NCBI RefSeq assembly: GCF_900112185.1
Contig: NZ_FOKP01000025.1
Location: forward strand, 35,321 to 99,320
Source: Allobosea sp. CRIB-10
GTDB taxonomy: Bacteria > Pseudomonadota > Alphaproteobacteria > Rhizobiales > Beijerinckiaceae
Direction of reading: 5' to 3'
DNA: 64,000 nucleotides
Shown: positions 16,784 through 24,220 of the stretch, piece by piece
Layout: each line of letters opens with the position of its first letter
Numbering within the stretch: position 1 is the stretch's first letter
Position numbers and translations under genes: made by a program
The notes under the pieces: model-generated
The model's database searches: none
The model's input: the letters and a program-made list of their open reading frames with translations, nothing else
What the model was told of the DNA's origin: nothing

Positions 16784-16841
16784 TGAGACCTTTCGTGCCA
16801 AGGCCCGCGAGGCGCCATCTTCCCTGACGCGGCCGGATGAG

Positions 16842-16949
16842 CCGCCTCTCTCTATCCCGGAACGAGGGAGAGAGGGAGAGGGGCCGGCGCCACATCTGAC
16901 CAGCATCGGCTCTGCCCCCTCCCAACCCTCCCCCGCGCCGGGAGAGGGC
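16842..16949. repeat. CT/GA-rich palindromic intergenic element, family E
   Basis: Two pyrimidine/purine-rich hairpins lie between the convergent LysE and sirtuin genes: CCTCTCTCTATCCC / GGGAGAGAGG near 16845-16875, and CCCTCCCCC / GGGAGAGGG near 16927-16949. It shares its style and the CCCTCCCAACCCTCCCCC core with the element inside the coding region at 47772-47904, but the match is partial. Confidence 0.6.
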
Positions 16950-16991
16950 TCCCGCGCTTATCCCGTCTTGCTCAAGGAACGGCGGCCGTCA

Positions 16992-17747
16992 TCAGTTCGC
17001 CAGCCGCGCCAAGGCCGGGCCGATCTCGCTGCGCACGACGAGATCGGCGATCGGATCGAGATCGGTCGCCTCGCGGTTGAGGATGACGAGCTTGGCGCCG
17101 TTGCGCTTGGCGATCACCGGGAAGGTCGCGGCCGGGAAGACGACGAGCGAGGAACCGGCGACGAGATACAGATCGGCAGACATCGTCAGCTCATGCGCCC
17201 GCAGCATCGGTTGCTGCGGCATCTGCTGGCCGAAGGAGATCGTCGCCGTCTTCACGATCCCGGCGCACATCATGCAGGACGCCGGCTCGCCGCTCGCCTC
17301 GAATTCGGCCCGGATCGCCGAAAGCTCGTGCCGCCAGCCGCAGCTCAGGCAGGTCGCATAGGTGCCGTTGCCGTGCAGCTCGATCACGCCGTCCTCGGCG
17401 ATGCCGGAGGCCTGGTGCAACCCGTCAATGTTCTGCGTGATCACGCCGGGCGAGCGCCCTTCCGCCACCAAGGTCGCCAGCGCCCGGTGGCCGCGATTGG
17501 GCCGCGCGTCGCGATAATGGTCGTCCATCACGAATTTGCGCCGCCAGGCCTCGATCCGCGCCTCGCGGCTGGCGAGGAAGGCTTCGAACGGGATCGGCTT
17601 GTTGGTCATCCAGGGCGAGCCGGGCGAACGGAAATCCGGCACGCCCGATTCGGTCGAAATCCCCGCCCCGGTGAACGGCACGATCACCCGGGCGCGGTCG
17701 AGCATGGCGTGCAGTTCCTCGATCGCGTCCTGTGTCGTCTCGTCCAT
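16992..17747 (-). CDS. cobB: Sir2-family NAD-dependent protein deacylase
   Basis: This 251-residue sirtuin has the NAD-binding GAGIS in VPFTGAGISTESGVPDFR (about residues 20-37). Next are TQNIDGLHQASG (about 112) with the catalytic His in ELHGNG, a zinc site of two pairs (CLSCG and CMMC), and VAGSSLVVFPAA near the C-terminus. All catalytic and zinc residues are present. It should remove acyl groups from lysine side chains in the cytosol. Start ATG 17747. A 110-base gap separates it from the divergent aminotransferase gene. Confidence 0.93.
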   Translation of the reverse strand: MDETTQDAIEELHAMLDRARVIVPFTGAGISTESGVPDFRSPGSPWMTNKPIPFEAFLASREARIEAWRRKFVMDDHYRDARPNRGHRALATLVAEGRSPGVITQNIDGLHQASGIAEDGVIELHGNGTYATCLSCGWRHELSAIRAEFEASGEPASCMMCAGIVKTATISFGQQMPQQPMLRAHELTMSADLYLVAGSSLVVFPAATFPVIAKRNGAKLVILNREATDLDPIADLVVRSEIGPALARLAN

Positions 17748-17857
17748 GCCGTCAGCCTCGCATTGTTTAGGTTCGAATATGGGGGCTGCCGGCGCCGCGC
17801 TCCAGCCCTGCCGGCACAGGCGTTGACGTAGCGAGAAACGCGCCGCAAAGCTCAGCC

Positions 17858-19042
17858 ATGCCTGCGCCCTCTCCCGCCCCGCTCAATCCCGATCTCATCG
17901 ACACCGCGACCCCGCCGATCCCAGAGGCCAAGGCCTGGGCCCGCGGCTATGCCGGTGGCAGCGGGCCGCTGATCGACCTGTCGCAGGCCGTACCCGGCTC
18001 GCCGCCGCCCGCGGCCCTTCTCGAGCGCCTCGCCGAGGCCGCAGCCGCGCCCGAGAGCACGCGCTACGGCCCGATCGCCGGCGACGACATCCTGCGCGAG
18101 GCCTATGCCGCCGAGAGCAGCACGTTTTATGGCGGTACGATCCGGCCGCAGGAGATCGCGATCACCGCCGGCTGCAACCAGGCCTATGTCACGGTAATGA
18201 TGGCGCTGGCGCGGGCCGGCGACAATGTGCTGCTGCCAACGCCCTGGTACTTCAACCATGAGATGACGCTGAACATGCTCGGCGTCGAGCCGCGCCCGCT
18301 GCCCTGCGATCCGCAAGCCGGCTTCGTGCCGGATGCCGAGGTCGCAGAGGCGCTGATCGACGAACGAACCCGCGCCATTGTCCTGGTGACGCCGAACAAT
18401 CCGACCGGTGCCGTCTATCCGCCCGCGACCATCGCCGCCTTCGCCGCGCTCTGCCGCAGGCGGAAAATCTGGCTGGTCCTCGACGAGACCTATCGCGACT
18501 TCCTGCCCGAAGGCTCGGATCGCCCACATGAGCTCTTCGCCGCAAGCGACTGGCAGGATTCGCTGATCGGCCTCTACAGCTTCTCCAAGGCCTATGCCGT
18601 GCCCGGCTGGCGGCTCGGCGCGATCACCGCCGGCGAGACCGCGCTCGCCCAGATCGGCAAGGTGCTCGACTGCGTCCAGATCAGCCCGGTCCGCGCCGGC
18701 CAGAGCGCCGTCGCCTGGGGCATCGACGGCATCCGCGCCTGGCGGCAGGCCAACCGCGCCGAGATGAATTCCCGCGCCGCGCTCTTCCGCCAGGCGATCG
18801 CGCCGCTGAATGGCTGGACCGTGCTCGCCGCCGGCGCCTATTTCGCCTATGTCGCGCATCCCTTCGAGGGCGTGCCGGCGGCGGAGGTCGTCCGCCGGCT
18901 GGTGCAGGAACGCGGCGTGCTCGCTTTGCCCGGCCCCTATTTCGGCCCTGGGCAGGAGCAGCATTTGCGCATCGCCATCGCCAATGTCGCGGCCGAGCGC
19001 ATCGCAGCGCTCGGCGAGCGGCTGAAGGGCTTTGCGCTCTGA
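17858..19042 (+). CDS. PLP-dependent aminotransferase, class I/II
   Basis: This 394-residue fold-type I enzyme has TPNNPTGAVYPPATI (about 178-192), LVLDETYRDF with the PLP-ring Asp (about 208-217) and SFSKAYAVPGWRLGA with the Schiff-base lysine (about 244). The C-terminal Arg region is normal. It transfers amino groups between amino and keto acids; the exact pair is not predictable. ATG 17858 gives a Pro-rich short leader before the fold. It stands alone between divergent cobB and the convergent DoxX-like gene, eight bases away. Confidence 0.9.
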   Translation: MPAPSPAPLNPDLIDTATPPIPEAKAWARGYAGGSGPLIDLSQAVPGSPPPAALLERLAEAAAAPESTRYGPIAGDDILREAYAAESSTFYGGTIRPQEIAITAGCNQAYVTVMMALARAGDNVLLPTPWYFNHEMTLNMLGVEPRPLPCDPQAGFVPDAEVAEALIDERTRAIVLVTPNNPTGAVYPPATIAAFAALCRRRKIWLVLDETYRDFLPEGSDRPHELFAASDWQDSLIGLYSFSKAYAVPGWRLGAITAGETALAQIGKVLDCVQISPVRAGQSAVAWGIDGIRAWRQANRAEMNSRAALFRQAIAPLNGWTVLAAGAYFAYVAHPFEGVPAAEVVRRLVQERGVLALPGPYFGPGQEQHLRIAIANVAAERIAALGERLKGFAL

Positions 19043-19049
19043 GACGACC

Positions 19050-19442
19050 TCAGCGCAGCAGCGCCGCGTAGCGCTCGCGATAGGCGAAGGCGAGAAGCGC
19101 GCCGCAGACCGCGACGATCGCCGCCACCGGAATGCCCTGCGGGTTGAGCTCGGCATGGAACAGCACGATCACCGTCATCACCGGTGCGATCAAGGCGAGG
19201 CCCAGCGCCGGCGCCAGATTGAACAGCAACAGCAGGCCGCCGACGAGGTTCACGCTCTTCAGCAGCGGCAGAAAGAATTTCGCCTCCTGGAGCGAGGTTT
19301 CCCAGGCGCGGCCCTGCTCCGTCACCGGCGGGTGGATCAGGTGCGTGCCGGTCGCGAGGAACCAGAAACCGTCGACCGCACTGACGATGAAGAGCAGGCC
19401 GAGGGCGATACGGGGCAAGGTGACCATCAGAAAGTTGCGCAT
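19050..19442 (-). CDS. DoxX-like membrane protein
   Basis: This 130-residue protein has four predicted membrane segments: LPRIALGLLFIVSAVDGFW, then LLLLFNLAPALGLALIAP, VMTVIVLF and PVAAIVAVCGALLAFAY. The first segment and the F-L-P-L-L-K-S-V-N-L run match the DoxX/DoxD-like family, which is often linked to oxidative or thiosulfate metabolism, though most members have unknown function. ATG 19442 is the natural start. It is divergent from the VOC gene, with 162 bases between. Confidence 0.8.
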   Translation of the reverse strand: MRNFLMVTLPRIALGLLFIVSAVDGFWFLATGTHLIHPPVTEQGRAWETSLQEAKFFLPLLKSVNLVGGLLLLFNLAPALGLALIAPVMTVIVLFHAELNPQGIPVAAIVAVCGALLAFAYRERYAALLR

Positions 19443-19604
19443 AGTCCGTCTTCTTGTCGGTTGAAGCGCCGGGCGAAGCCGGCGCGGCTGCATTGCGCCC
19501 GCCTGAGCGGGTTTTGCCCCTCGCGCGCTTGTGACATGCGTGCTGACGCGAAGAATGCTCTGCACGGCCGCAGCGGCAATGCGCCGCGACCGGAACAGGT
19601 GACG

Positions 19605-20582
19605 ATGACGATCGCATTGACGAGACGGACCCTGCTGCGGCTCGCCGGGACCACTTCTCTCGCCATGGCGGCGGCTGCAGCCGCGCAGGCGGAGGGACCG
19701 GCGCCGGCCGGCACAGGCTCGGAACCGGGCCTTGCCGGCAGCGCGCCGATCCGCTGCGGCGCGATCGGCCTGCGCGTGCGCGATCTCGACCGGATGAGCC
19801 GCTACTACCAGTCGGTGCTTGGGCTTAGCGTCATCTCGGCCAGCGCCGATGGCGTCATCCTCGGTGCCGGCGGCGTGCCGCTGGTCTGGCTGGAACCGCG
19901 GCCGCAGGCTGCTTTCGAACCGCGCAATGCCGCCGGCCTGTTTCACACCGCTTTCCTGATGCCGTCGCGGCACGATCTCGCCCGCTGGCTCGTCCATGTC
20001 GCGCGCAACCAGACGCCGCTCACCGGCTTTGCCGATCACAGCGTCAGCGAAGCGGTCTATCTCGACGATCCGGAGGGCAACGGCATCGAGGTCTATGCCG
20101 ATCGCGATCCACGACTCTGGCGCTGGGAGGGCGAGCGCGTCGTCATGGGCACGCACCGGCTCGACGTCGACGGGATTCTGAGCCTCACCGACACCAGCCG
20201 CAGCGATTATCGCGAGGCGCCGGCCGGACTGCGCATCGGTCATATGCATCTGCGCGTCGGTGACATCGCGCAGTCGGAGAGCTTCTACCGCGACGCGATC
20301 GGCCTCGATTCGACCTCGCGGCGCGACACGGCGAGCTTCCTCTCATCCGGCCGCTATCATCACCATGTCGCGCTCAACACCTGGAACAGCGCCGGCGCCG
20401 GGCCGCGCGACCAGGCCCAGACCGGCCTCGACTGGTTCTCGCTGGAGGTCGCCGATCCCGCTCTGCTTGCCGCGCAGCGCGAGCGCATGGCGAGAGCCGG
20501 CTATACGCCGACGACGGTGGCCCGCGGCTTCGAGAGCACCGATCCGTGGGGTACGCGGCTCAGGTTGGTGGGCGCAGTCTGA
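19605..20582 (+). CDS. Tat-exported VOC-family protein (two glyoxalase/dioxygenase-like modules)
   Basis: The product has 325 residues. It begins with a twin-arginine leader (LTRRTLLRLAG, then a long Ala run ending AQAEG near residue 31). It continues with two vicinal-oxygen-chelate modules: about 50-170 (IGLRVRDLDRMSRYYQSVLG; FHTAFLMPSR; DDPEGNGIEVYAD) and about 205-325 (IGHMHLRVGDIAQSESFYRD; YHHHVALNTWNS). Metal-site His and Glu residues are visible in both halves. Cytosolic CatE-like catechol dioxygenases have the same core, so a Tat-exported version is unusual. Export is predicted from the leader only. A long in-frame extension upstream was rejected. Confidence 0.82.
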   Translation: MTIALTRRTLLRLAGTTSLAMAAAAAAQAEGPAPAGTGSEPGLAGSAPIRCGAIGLRVRDLDRMSRYYQSVLGLSVISASADGVILGAGGVPLVWLEPRPQAAFEPRNAAGLFHTAFLMPSRHDLARWLVHVARNQTPLTGFADHSVSEAVYLDDPEGNGIEVYADRDPRLWRWEGERVVMGTHRLDVDGILSLTDTSRSDYREAPAGLRIGHMHLRVGDIAQSESFYRDAIGLDSTSRRDTASFLSSGRYHHHVALNTWNSAGAGPRDQAQTGLDWFSLEVADPALLAAQRERMARAGYTPTTVARGFESTDPWGTRLRLVGAV

Positions 20583-20584
20583 GG

Positions 20585-20676
20585 CGTCATGCTCGCCCTT
20601 GTGGCGAGCATCCACGTCTTGAACACCCGCTCGACCAGCAAAGACATGGATGGTCGGGACAAGCCCGACCATGACG
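20585..20676. repeat. palindromic intergenic element, family A, copy 2
   Basis: This 92-base element is inverted relative to the other two copies. It has ATGCTCGCC / GGCGAGCAT at one end and ATGGTCGGG / CCCGACCAT at the other; both close as hairpins. It begins three bases past the VOC stop, in a convergent gap. Confidence 0.92.
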
Positions 20677-20706
20677 AGGAAGGTGTCCGTTGCGCCCGAA
20701 GGCTCC

Positions 20707-22236
20707 TCACATCGTCGCGCCGATCTGCCAGGGCACGAACTCGGCGTCGCCATAGCCGAGCTGCTCGGACTTCGAGCGCTCGCCCGAGGCGATCTTGAGC
20801 AGCGTCTCGAAGATCTCGCGGCCCTTCTCCTCCAGGCTCACGCCGTCGAGCACGTCGCCGCAATTGATGTCCATGTCGTCGATCATCTTCTCGTAGATCG
20901 GCGTGTTGGTGGCGAGCTTGACCGAGGGCGTCGGCTTGCAGCCATAGGCCGAGCCGCGGCCGGTCGTGAAGGCGAGGATGTTGGCGCCGCCAGCGACCTG
21001 GCCGGTCGCAGCGACCGGGTCGTAGCCGGGCGTGTCCATGTAGACGAAGCCCTTGTCGCGCACCGGCTCGGCATAGTGGTAGACGGCCGAGAGCGTCTTT
21101 GTGCCGCCCTTGGCGGCCGCGCCGAGCGACTTTTCCAGGATGGTGGTGAGCCCGCCCGCCTTGTTACCCGGCGACGGGTTGTTGTTCATGCTCATCCGGG
21201 CGCGCTCGGTATAGTCCTCCCACCACTTGATGATGCCGACGAGCTTCTCGCCGACCTCGCGGGTGGCGGCGCGGCGGGTGAGCAGGTGCTCGGCGCCGTA
21301 AATCTCCGGCGTCTCGGAGAGGATCGCGGTGCCGCCATGCTCAACAAGGATGTCGACGGCGGCGCCCAGCGCCGGATTGGCGGTGATGCCGGAATAGCCG
21401 TCCGAGCCGCCGCATTGCAGCGCCAGCATCAATTCGGAGGCCGGCACCGTCTCGCGCGACACCCGGTTGGCGATCGGCAGCATTGTCTTCAGCGCCTCGA
21501 CGCCGGCCGCGACGCTCTTCTTGGTGCCGCCGGTCTCCTGGATCGTCATGGTGCGGAAGATGTCGCTCTCCTCGACGCCATAGGCTTCCTTCATCCGCTT
21601 GATCTGGAAGCCCTCGCAGCCGAGGCCGACGACCAGCACCGCCGCCATGTTCGGATTGCAGGCATAGCCCCAGGTCGTGCGCTTCAAGACCTCGAAGCTC
21701 TCGCCATTGTAATCGATGCCGCAACCGGTGCCGTGGGTCAGCGCGATCACCCCGTCGACATTGGGATAATCGGCGAGGATGCCGGAGCGCTTGACCTCCT
21801 CGGCCATGAAGCGCGCGGCCGAGGCCGAACAGTTCACCGAGGTGAGGATGCCGACATAATTGCGCGTGCCGGCCCGGCCGTCCTTGCGGCGGAAGCCCTG
21901 GAAGGTCGCCTGCTGCTCGACCGGCAGGATCAGCTCCTGCTTGGCCTCGGCGGCATAGGCATAGTCGCGCTCGAAGGCGTGGAAGCCGGTATTGTGCTCG
22001 TGCACCCATTCGCCCGGCGGGATGTCGTCCGTGGCGAAGCCGATGATCTGGCCGAACTTGCGGATCGGCTCGTCCTTGGCGATCCGGGTCAGCGCGATCT
22101 TGTGACCGCGCGGGATGCGCTTCAGCGCGGTGACCCCGGCAGCACTGACACCGACATCGATCGGATCGACGGCGACCGCAACATTGTCGGCGGCGTTGAG
22201 CTTGAGCGTGCGCGGCGGAACGACTTTGTCGAGCAT
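20707..22236 (-). CDS. UxaA-family dehydratase (altronate/galactarate dehydratase type)
   Basis: The product has 509 residues, the usual length. An N-terminal SAF domain (about residues 10-85, AVAVDPIDVGVSAAG and IPPGEWVHEHN) is followed by the UxaA catalytic region with GTRNYVGILTSVNCSAS, HGTGCGID and CGGSDGYSGITANPALG. The C-terminal half has TPGYDPVAATGQVAGGAN and FTTGRGSAYGCKPTPS. These enzymes dehydrate aldonic or aldaric acids such as altronate or galactarate. The nearby gluconokinase and 6-phosphogluconate dehydrogenase point to sugar-acid catabolism. ATG 22236 was chosen over an upstream extension that would cross the intergenic repeat. Confidence 0.9.
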   Translation of the reverse strand: MLDKVVPPRTLKLNAADNVAVAVDPIDVGVSAAGVTALKRIPRGHKIALTRIAKDEPIRKFGQIIGFATDDIPPGEWVHEHNTGFHAFERDYAYAAEAKQELILPVEQQATFQGFRRKDGRAGTRNYVGILTSVNCSASAARFMAEEVKRSGILADYPNVDGVIALTHGTGCGIDYNGESFEVLKRTTWGYACNPNMAAVLVVGLGCEGFQIKRMKEAYGVEESDIFRTMTIQETGGTKKSVAAGVEALKTMLPIANRVSRETVPASELMLALQCGGSDGYSGITANPALGAAVDILVEHGGTAILSETPEIYGAEHLLTRRAATREVGEKLVGIIKWWEDYTERARMSMNNNPSPGNKAGGLTTILEKSLGAAAKGGTKTLSAVYHYAEPVRDKGFVYMDTPGYDPVAATGQVAGGANILAFTTGRGSAYGCKPTPSVKLATNTPIYEKMIDDMDINCGDVLDGVSLEEKGREIFETLLKIASGERSKSEQLGYGDAEFVPWQIGATM

Positions 22237-22380
22237 GATGATACCTTGGGATCGGCGGCTCCCCCGCCTCCTCCAAGCAATGCGCTGATTGCGGCCTTTT
22301 TTCAATCGGTTGAAACTAGGAGCTGCGTTGCGGCCCGCGCCGGGCGGAATTCTGCTGGGTGGGCAAAGGCACCGGCTTTC

Positions 22381-22477
22381 GTCATGGTCGGGCTTGTCCC
22401 GACCATCCACGCCTTCGCTTCAGCAATCGCGTGCGGTGTTCAAGACGTGGATGCTCGCCACAAGGGCGAGCATGACG
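22381..22477. repeat. palindromic intergenic element, family A, copy 3
   Basis: This is the longest copy, 97 bases. The left hairpin is ATGGTCGGG / CCCGACCAT and the right hairpin is ATGCTCGCC / GGGCGAGCAT, with a variable middle. It sits between the tandem leftward gntK and UxaA-family genes, ending ten bases from the gntK stop. Confidence 0.92.
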
Positions 22478-22487
22478 GGTTGCTCCC

Positions 22488-23015
22488 TCAGCTCAGCCGA
22501 AGCTCGCGCACGACCTGCTCGACGATCGCCTCCTTGCTCGCCTCGACCTGGACGACGAGCGGGTTCTCGTCGGCGCCCGGCTCCTGCAACGTGGCGAACT
22601 GGCTGTCGAGCAGCGCGGGCGGCATGAAATGGTGCTGGCGCGCCGCCATGCGCTGGCCGATCAGCTCGCGCGAGCCCTTGAGATAGACCAGCGCGACGTC
22701 CGGGCGATCGCCGACGATCACCTCGCGATACGCCTTTTTCAGCGCCGAGCAGGTGACGATACCGTTCTTGCCTGTCGCGCGCAGGTCATCGATCCAGGCC
22801 GCGATCGCCGCGAGCCAGGGCCTGCGGTCCTCATCGGTCAGCGGAGTGCCTGAAGACATCTTCGCGACGTTCGCGGGTGGATGGAACGAATCCGCATCGC
22901 GGAAAGGCCAGCCGAGACGCTCGGCCAGCCGCTCACCGAGCGAGGTCTTGCCCGAGCTCGCCACACCCATCACGACGATCACCGCCGGTTTCCCGGCGCC
23001 ATTGGCAAAGGTCAT
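22488..23015 (-). CDS. gntK: gluconokinase
   Basis: This 175-residue P-loop kinase of the GntK family has Walker A GVASSGKTS at about residues 17-25. FRDADSFHPPANVAKMSSGTP is the gluconate-binding block and RRPWLAAIAAW and CSALKKAYRE follow. RQHHFMPPALLDSQFATLQEP is the lid region typical of the family. It phosphorylates D-gluconate to 6-phosphogluconate, the substrate of the product of the next gene upstream. Six bases separate it from gnd, so they form an operon. Confidence 0.95.
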   Translation of the reverse strand: MTFANGAGKPAVIVVMGVASSGKTSLGERLAERLGWPFRDADSFHPPANVAKMSSGTPLTDEDRRPWLAAIAAWIDDLRATGKNGIVTCSALKKAYREVIVGDRPDVALVYLKGSRELIGQRMAARQHHFMPPALLDSQFATLQEPGADENPLVVQVEASKEAIVEQVVRELRLS

Positions 23016-23021
23016 GCTCGC

Positions 23022-24008
23022 TCAGCCTTGCTTCTTCGGCTCGACATGGCCGCCGAAGCCGGCGCGCATGGCGGAGAGGATCTTCTCGGCGAAGGTGTGG
23101 TCCTTGCGCGAGCGGAAGCGGGTGTAGAGCGAGGAGGTCAGCACCTCGGCCGGCGTCGCGGTCTCGATCGCCGCCTGCACCGTCCAGCGCCCCTCGCCCG
23201 AATCCGAGACATGGCCGGAATAGGCGCCGAGTTCCTCATCGGCCGCCAGCGCCTCGGCGGTGAGGTCGAGCAGCCAAGAGGTCACGACCGAGCCGCGCCG
23301 CCAGACCTCGGCGATCTCGGCGACGTCGAAATCGAAGCCGTACTCCTCCGGCAGGCCCTCCTTGGCCGAGGCGTTGCGCAGGAGGTCGAAGCCCTCGGCG
23401 AAGGCCTGCATCATCCCGTATTCGATGCCGTTATGGATCATCTTGACGAAATGGCCGGCGCCGGCCGGGCCGCAATGCAGATAGCCCTGCTCGGCCGTCG
23501 GGTTGCGCCCCTCGCGATGCTTGGTCGGCTCGATCCCGCCCTTGCCCGGCGCCAGCGCCTGGAAGATCGGCTCCAGCCGGTCGAAGGTCGCCTTGTCGCC
23601 GCCGATCATCAGGCAATAGCCGCGCTCCAGCCCGTGCACGCCGCCGGAGGTGCCGATGTCCAGATAATGCAGGCCCTTGGCCTCGAGCTCGCGCCCGCGC
23701 CGGACATCGTCCTTCCAGAAGGCGTTGCCGCCATCGATCAACGTGTCGCCCGGCGCCATCATCGCCGCAAGATCGGCGAGCGTTGTCTCGGTGATCTCGC
23801 CCGCCGGCAGCATGATCCAGATCGCGCGCGGCGCCTGGAGCTTTTCGACCATCTCCTTGAGGTCGCCGACATTGACGGCGCCGTCCTTGGCCAGCGCCTC
23901 GCCCGGCTTCGGGTCGCGGTCATAGACCACGCAATTGTGCCCGGCGCGGAGCAGCCGCCGGACGATATTGGCTCCCATGCGGCCGAGGCCGACCACTCCA
24001 AGCTGCAT
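23022..24008 (-). CDS. gnd: 6-phosphogluconate dehydrogenase, decarboxylating (short, probably NAD-dependent form)
   Basis: The product has 328 residues, which fits the short YqeC/GndA-like class rather than the 470-residue NADP enzyme. The nucleotide-binding motif GLGRMGANIVRRLL is at the N-terminus. LPAGEITETTL, IDGGNAFWKDD and DIGTSGGVHGLERGYCLMIG form the substrate site, with GAGHFVKMIHNGIEYGMM holding the catalytic Lys and Asn. It converts 6-phosphogluconate to ribulose 5-phosphate and CO2. It is first in the leftward gnd-gntK(-UxaA) cluster. NAD preference is inferred from class, not seen directly. ATG 24008 is the family start. Confidence 0.92.
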   Translation of the reverse strand: MQLGVVGLGRMGANIVRRLLRAGHNCVVYDRDPKPGEALAKDGAVNVGDLKEMVEKLQAPRAIWIMLPAGEITETTLADLAAMMAPGDTLIDGGNAFWKDDVRRGRELEAKGLHYLDIGTSGGVHGLERGYCLMIGGDKATFDRLEPIFQALAPGKGGIEPTKHREGRNPTAEQGYLHCGPAGAGHFVKMIHNGIEYGMMQAFAEGFDLLRNASAKEGLPEEYGFDFDVAEIAEVWRRGSVVTSWLLDLTAEALAADEELGAYSGHVSDSGEGRWTVQAAIETATPAEVLTSSLYTRFRSRKDHTFAEKILSAMRAGFGGHVEPKKQG

Positions 24009-24220
24009 CGCGAACGCTCCTGCTGCCGGCAGAGAGCCGGCTTTGGCGATGCTAAATGCCCCGATGAAAGCCGGCCGGCAAGCGTTGGCCGGCCGGCACG
24101 CTGGCTGCATCCTGTTGTCCGGACGCTCTGGCGGCCGGGCGAAAGCTTGCTTAAACGCGGCTGACGCTTCTTTTTCATGAGTGGCGAATATCCACAGCGA
24201 AGGCAGGCAAAGGGAGCGTC

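Noticed and set aside
19050..20249. A 399-codon leftward frame extending the DoxX-like gene
   Set aside because: The extension is antisense to the VOC gene. The membrane protein begins naturally at 19442.
4650..22477. Family A repeats as a CRISPR array or its remnants
   Set aside because: The copies are kilobases apart, lack uniform spacers, occur in both orientations, and no cas gene is present.
20650..22686. A 678-codon rightward open frame opposite the UxaA-like gene
   Set aside because: It is a shadow with no domain, and the leftward frame has strong family motifs throughout.
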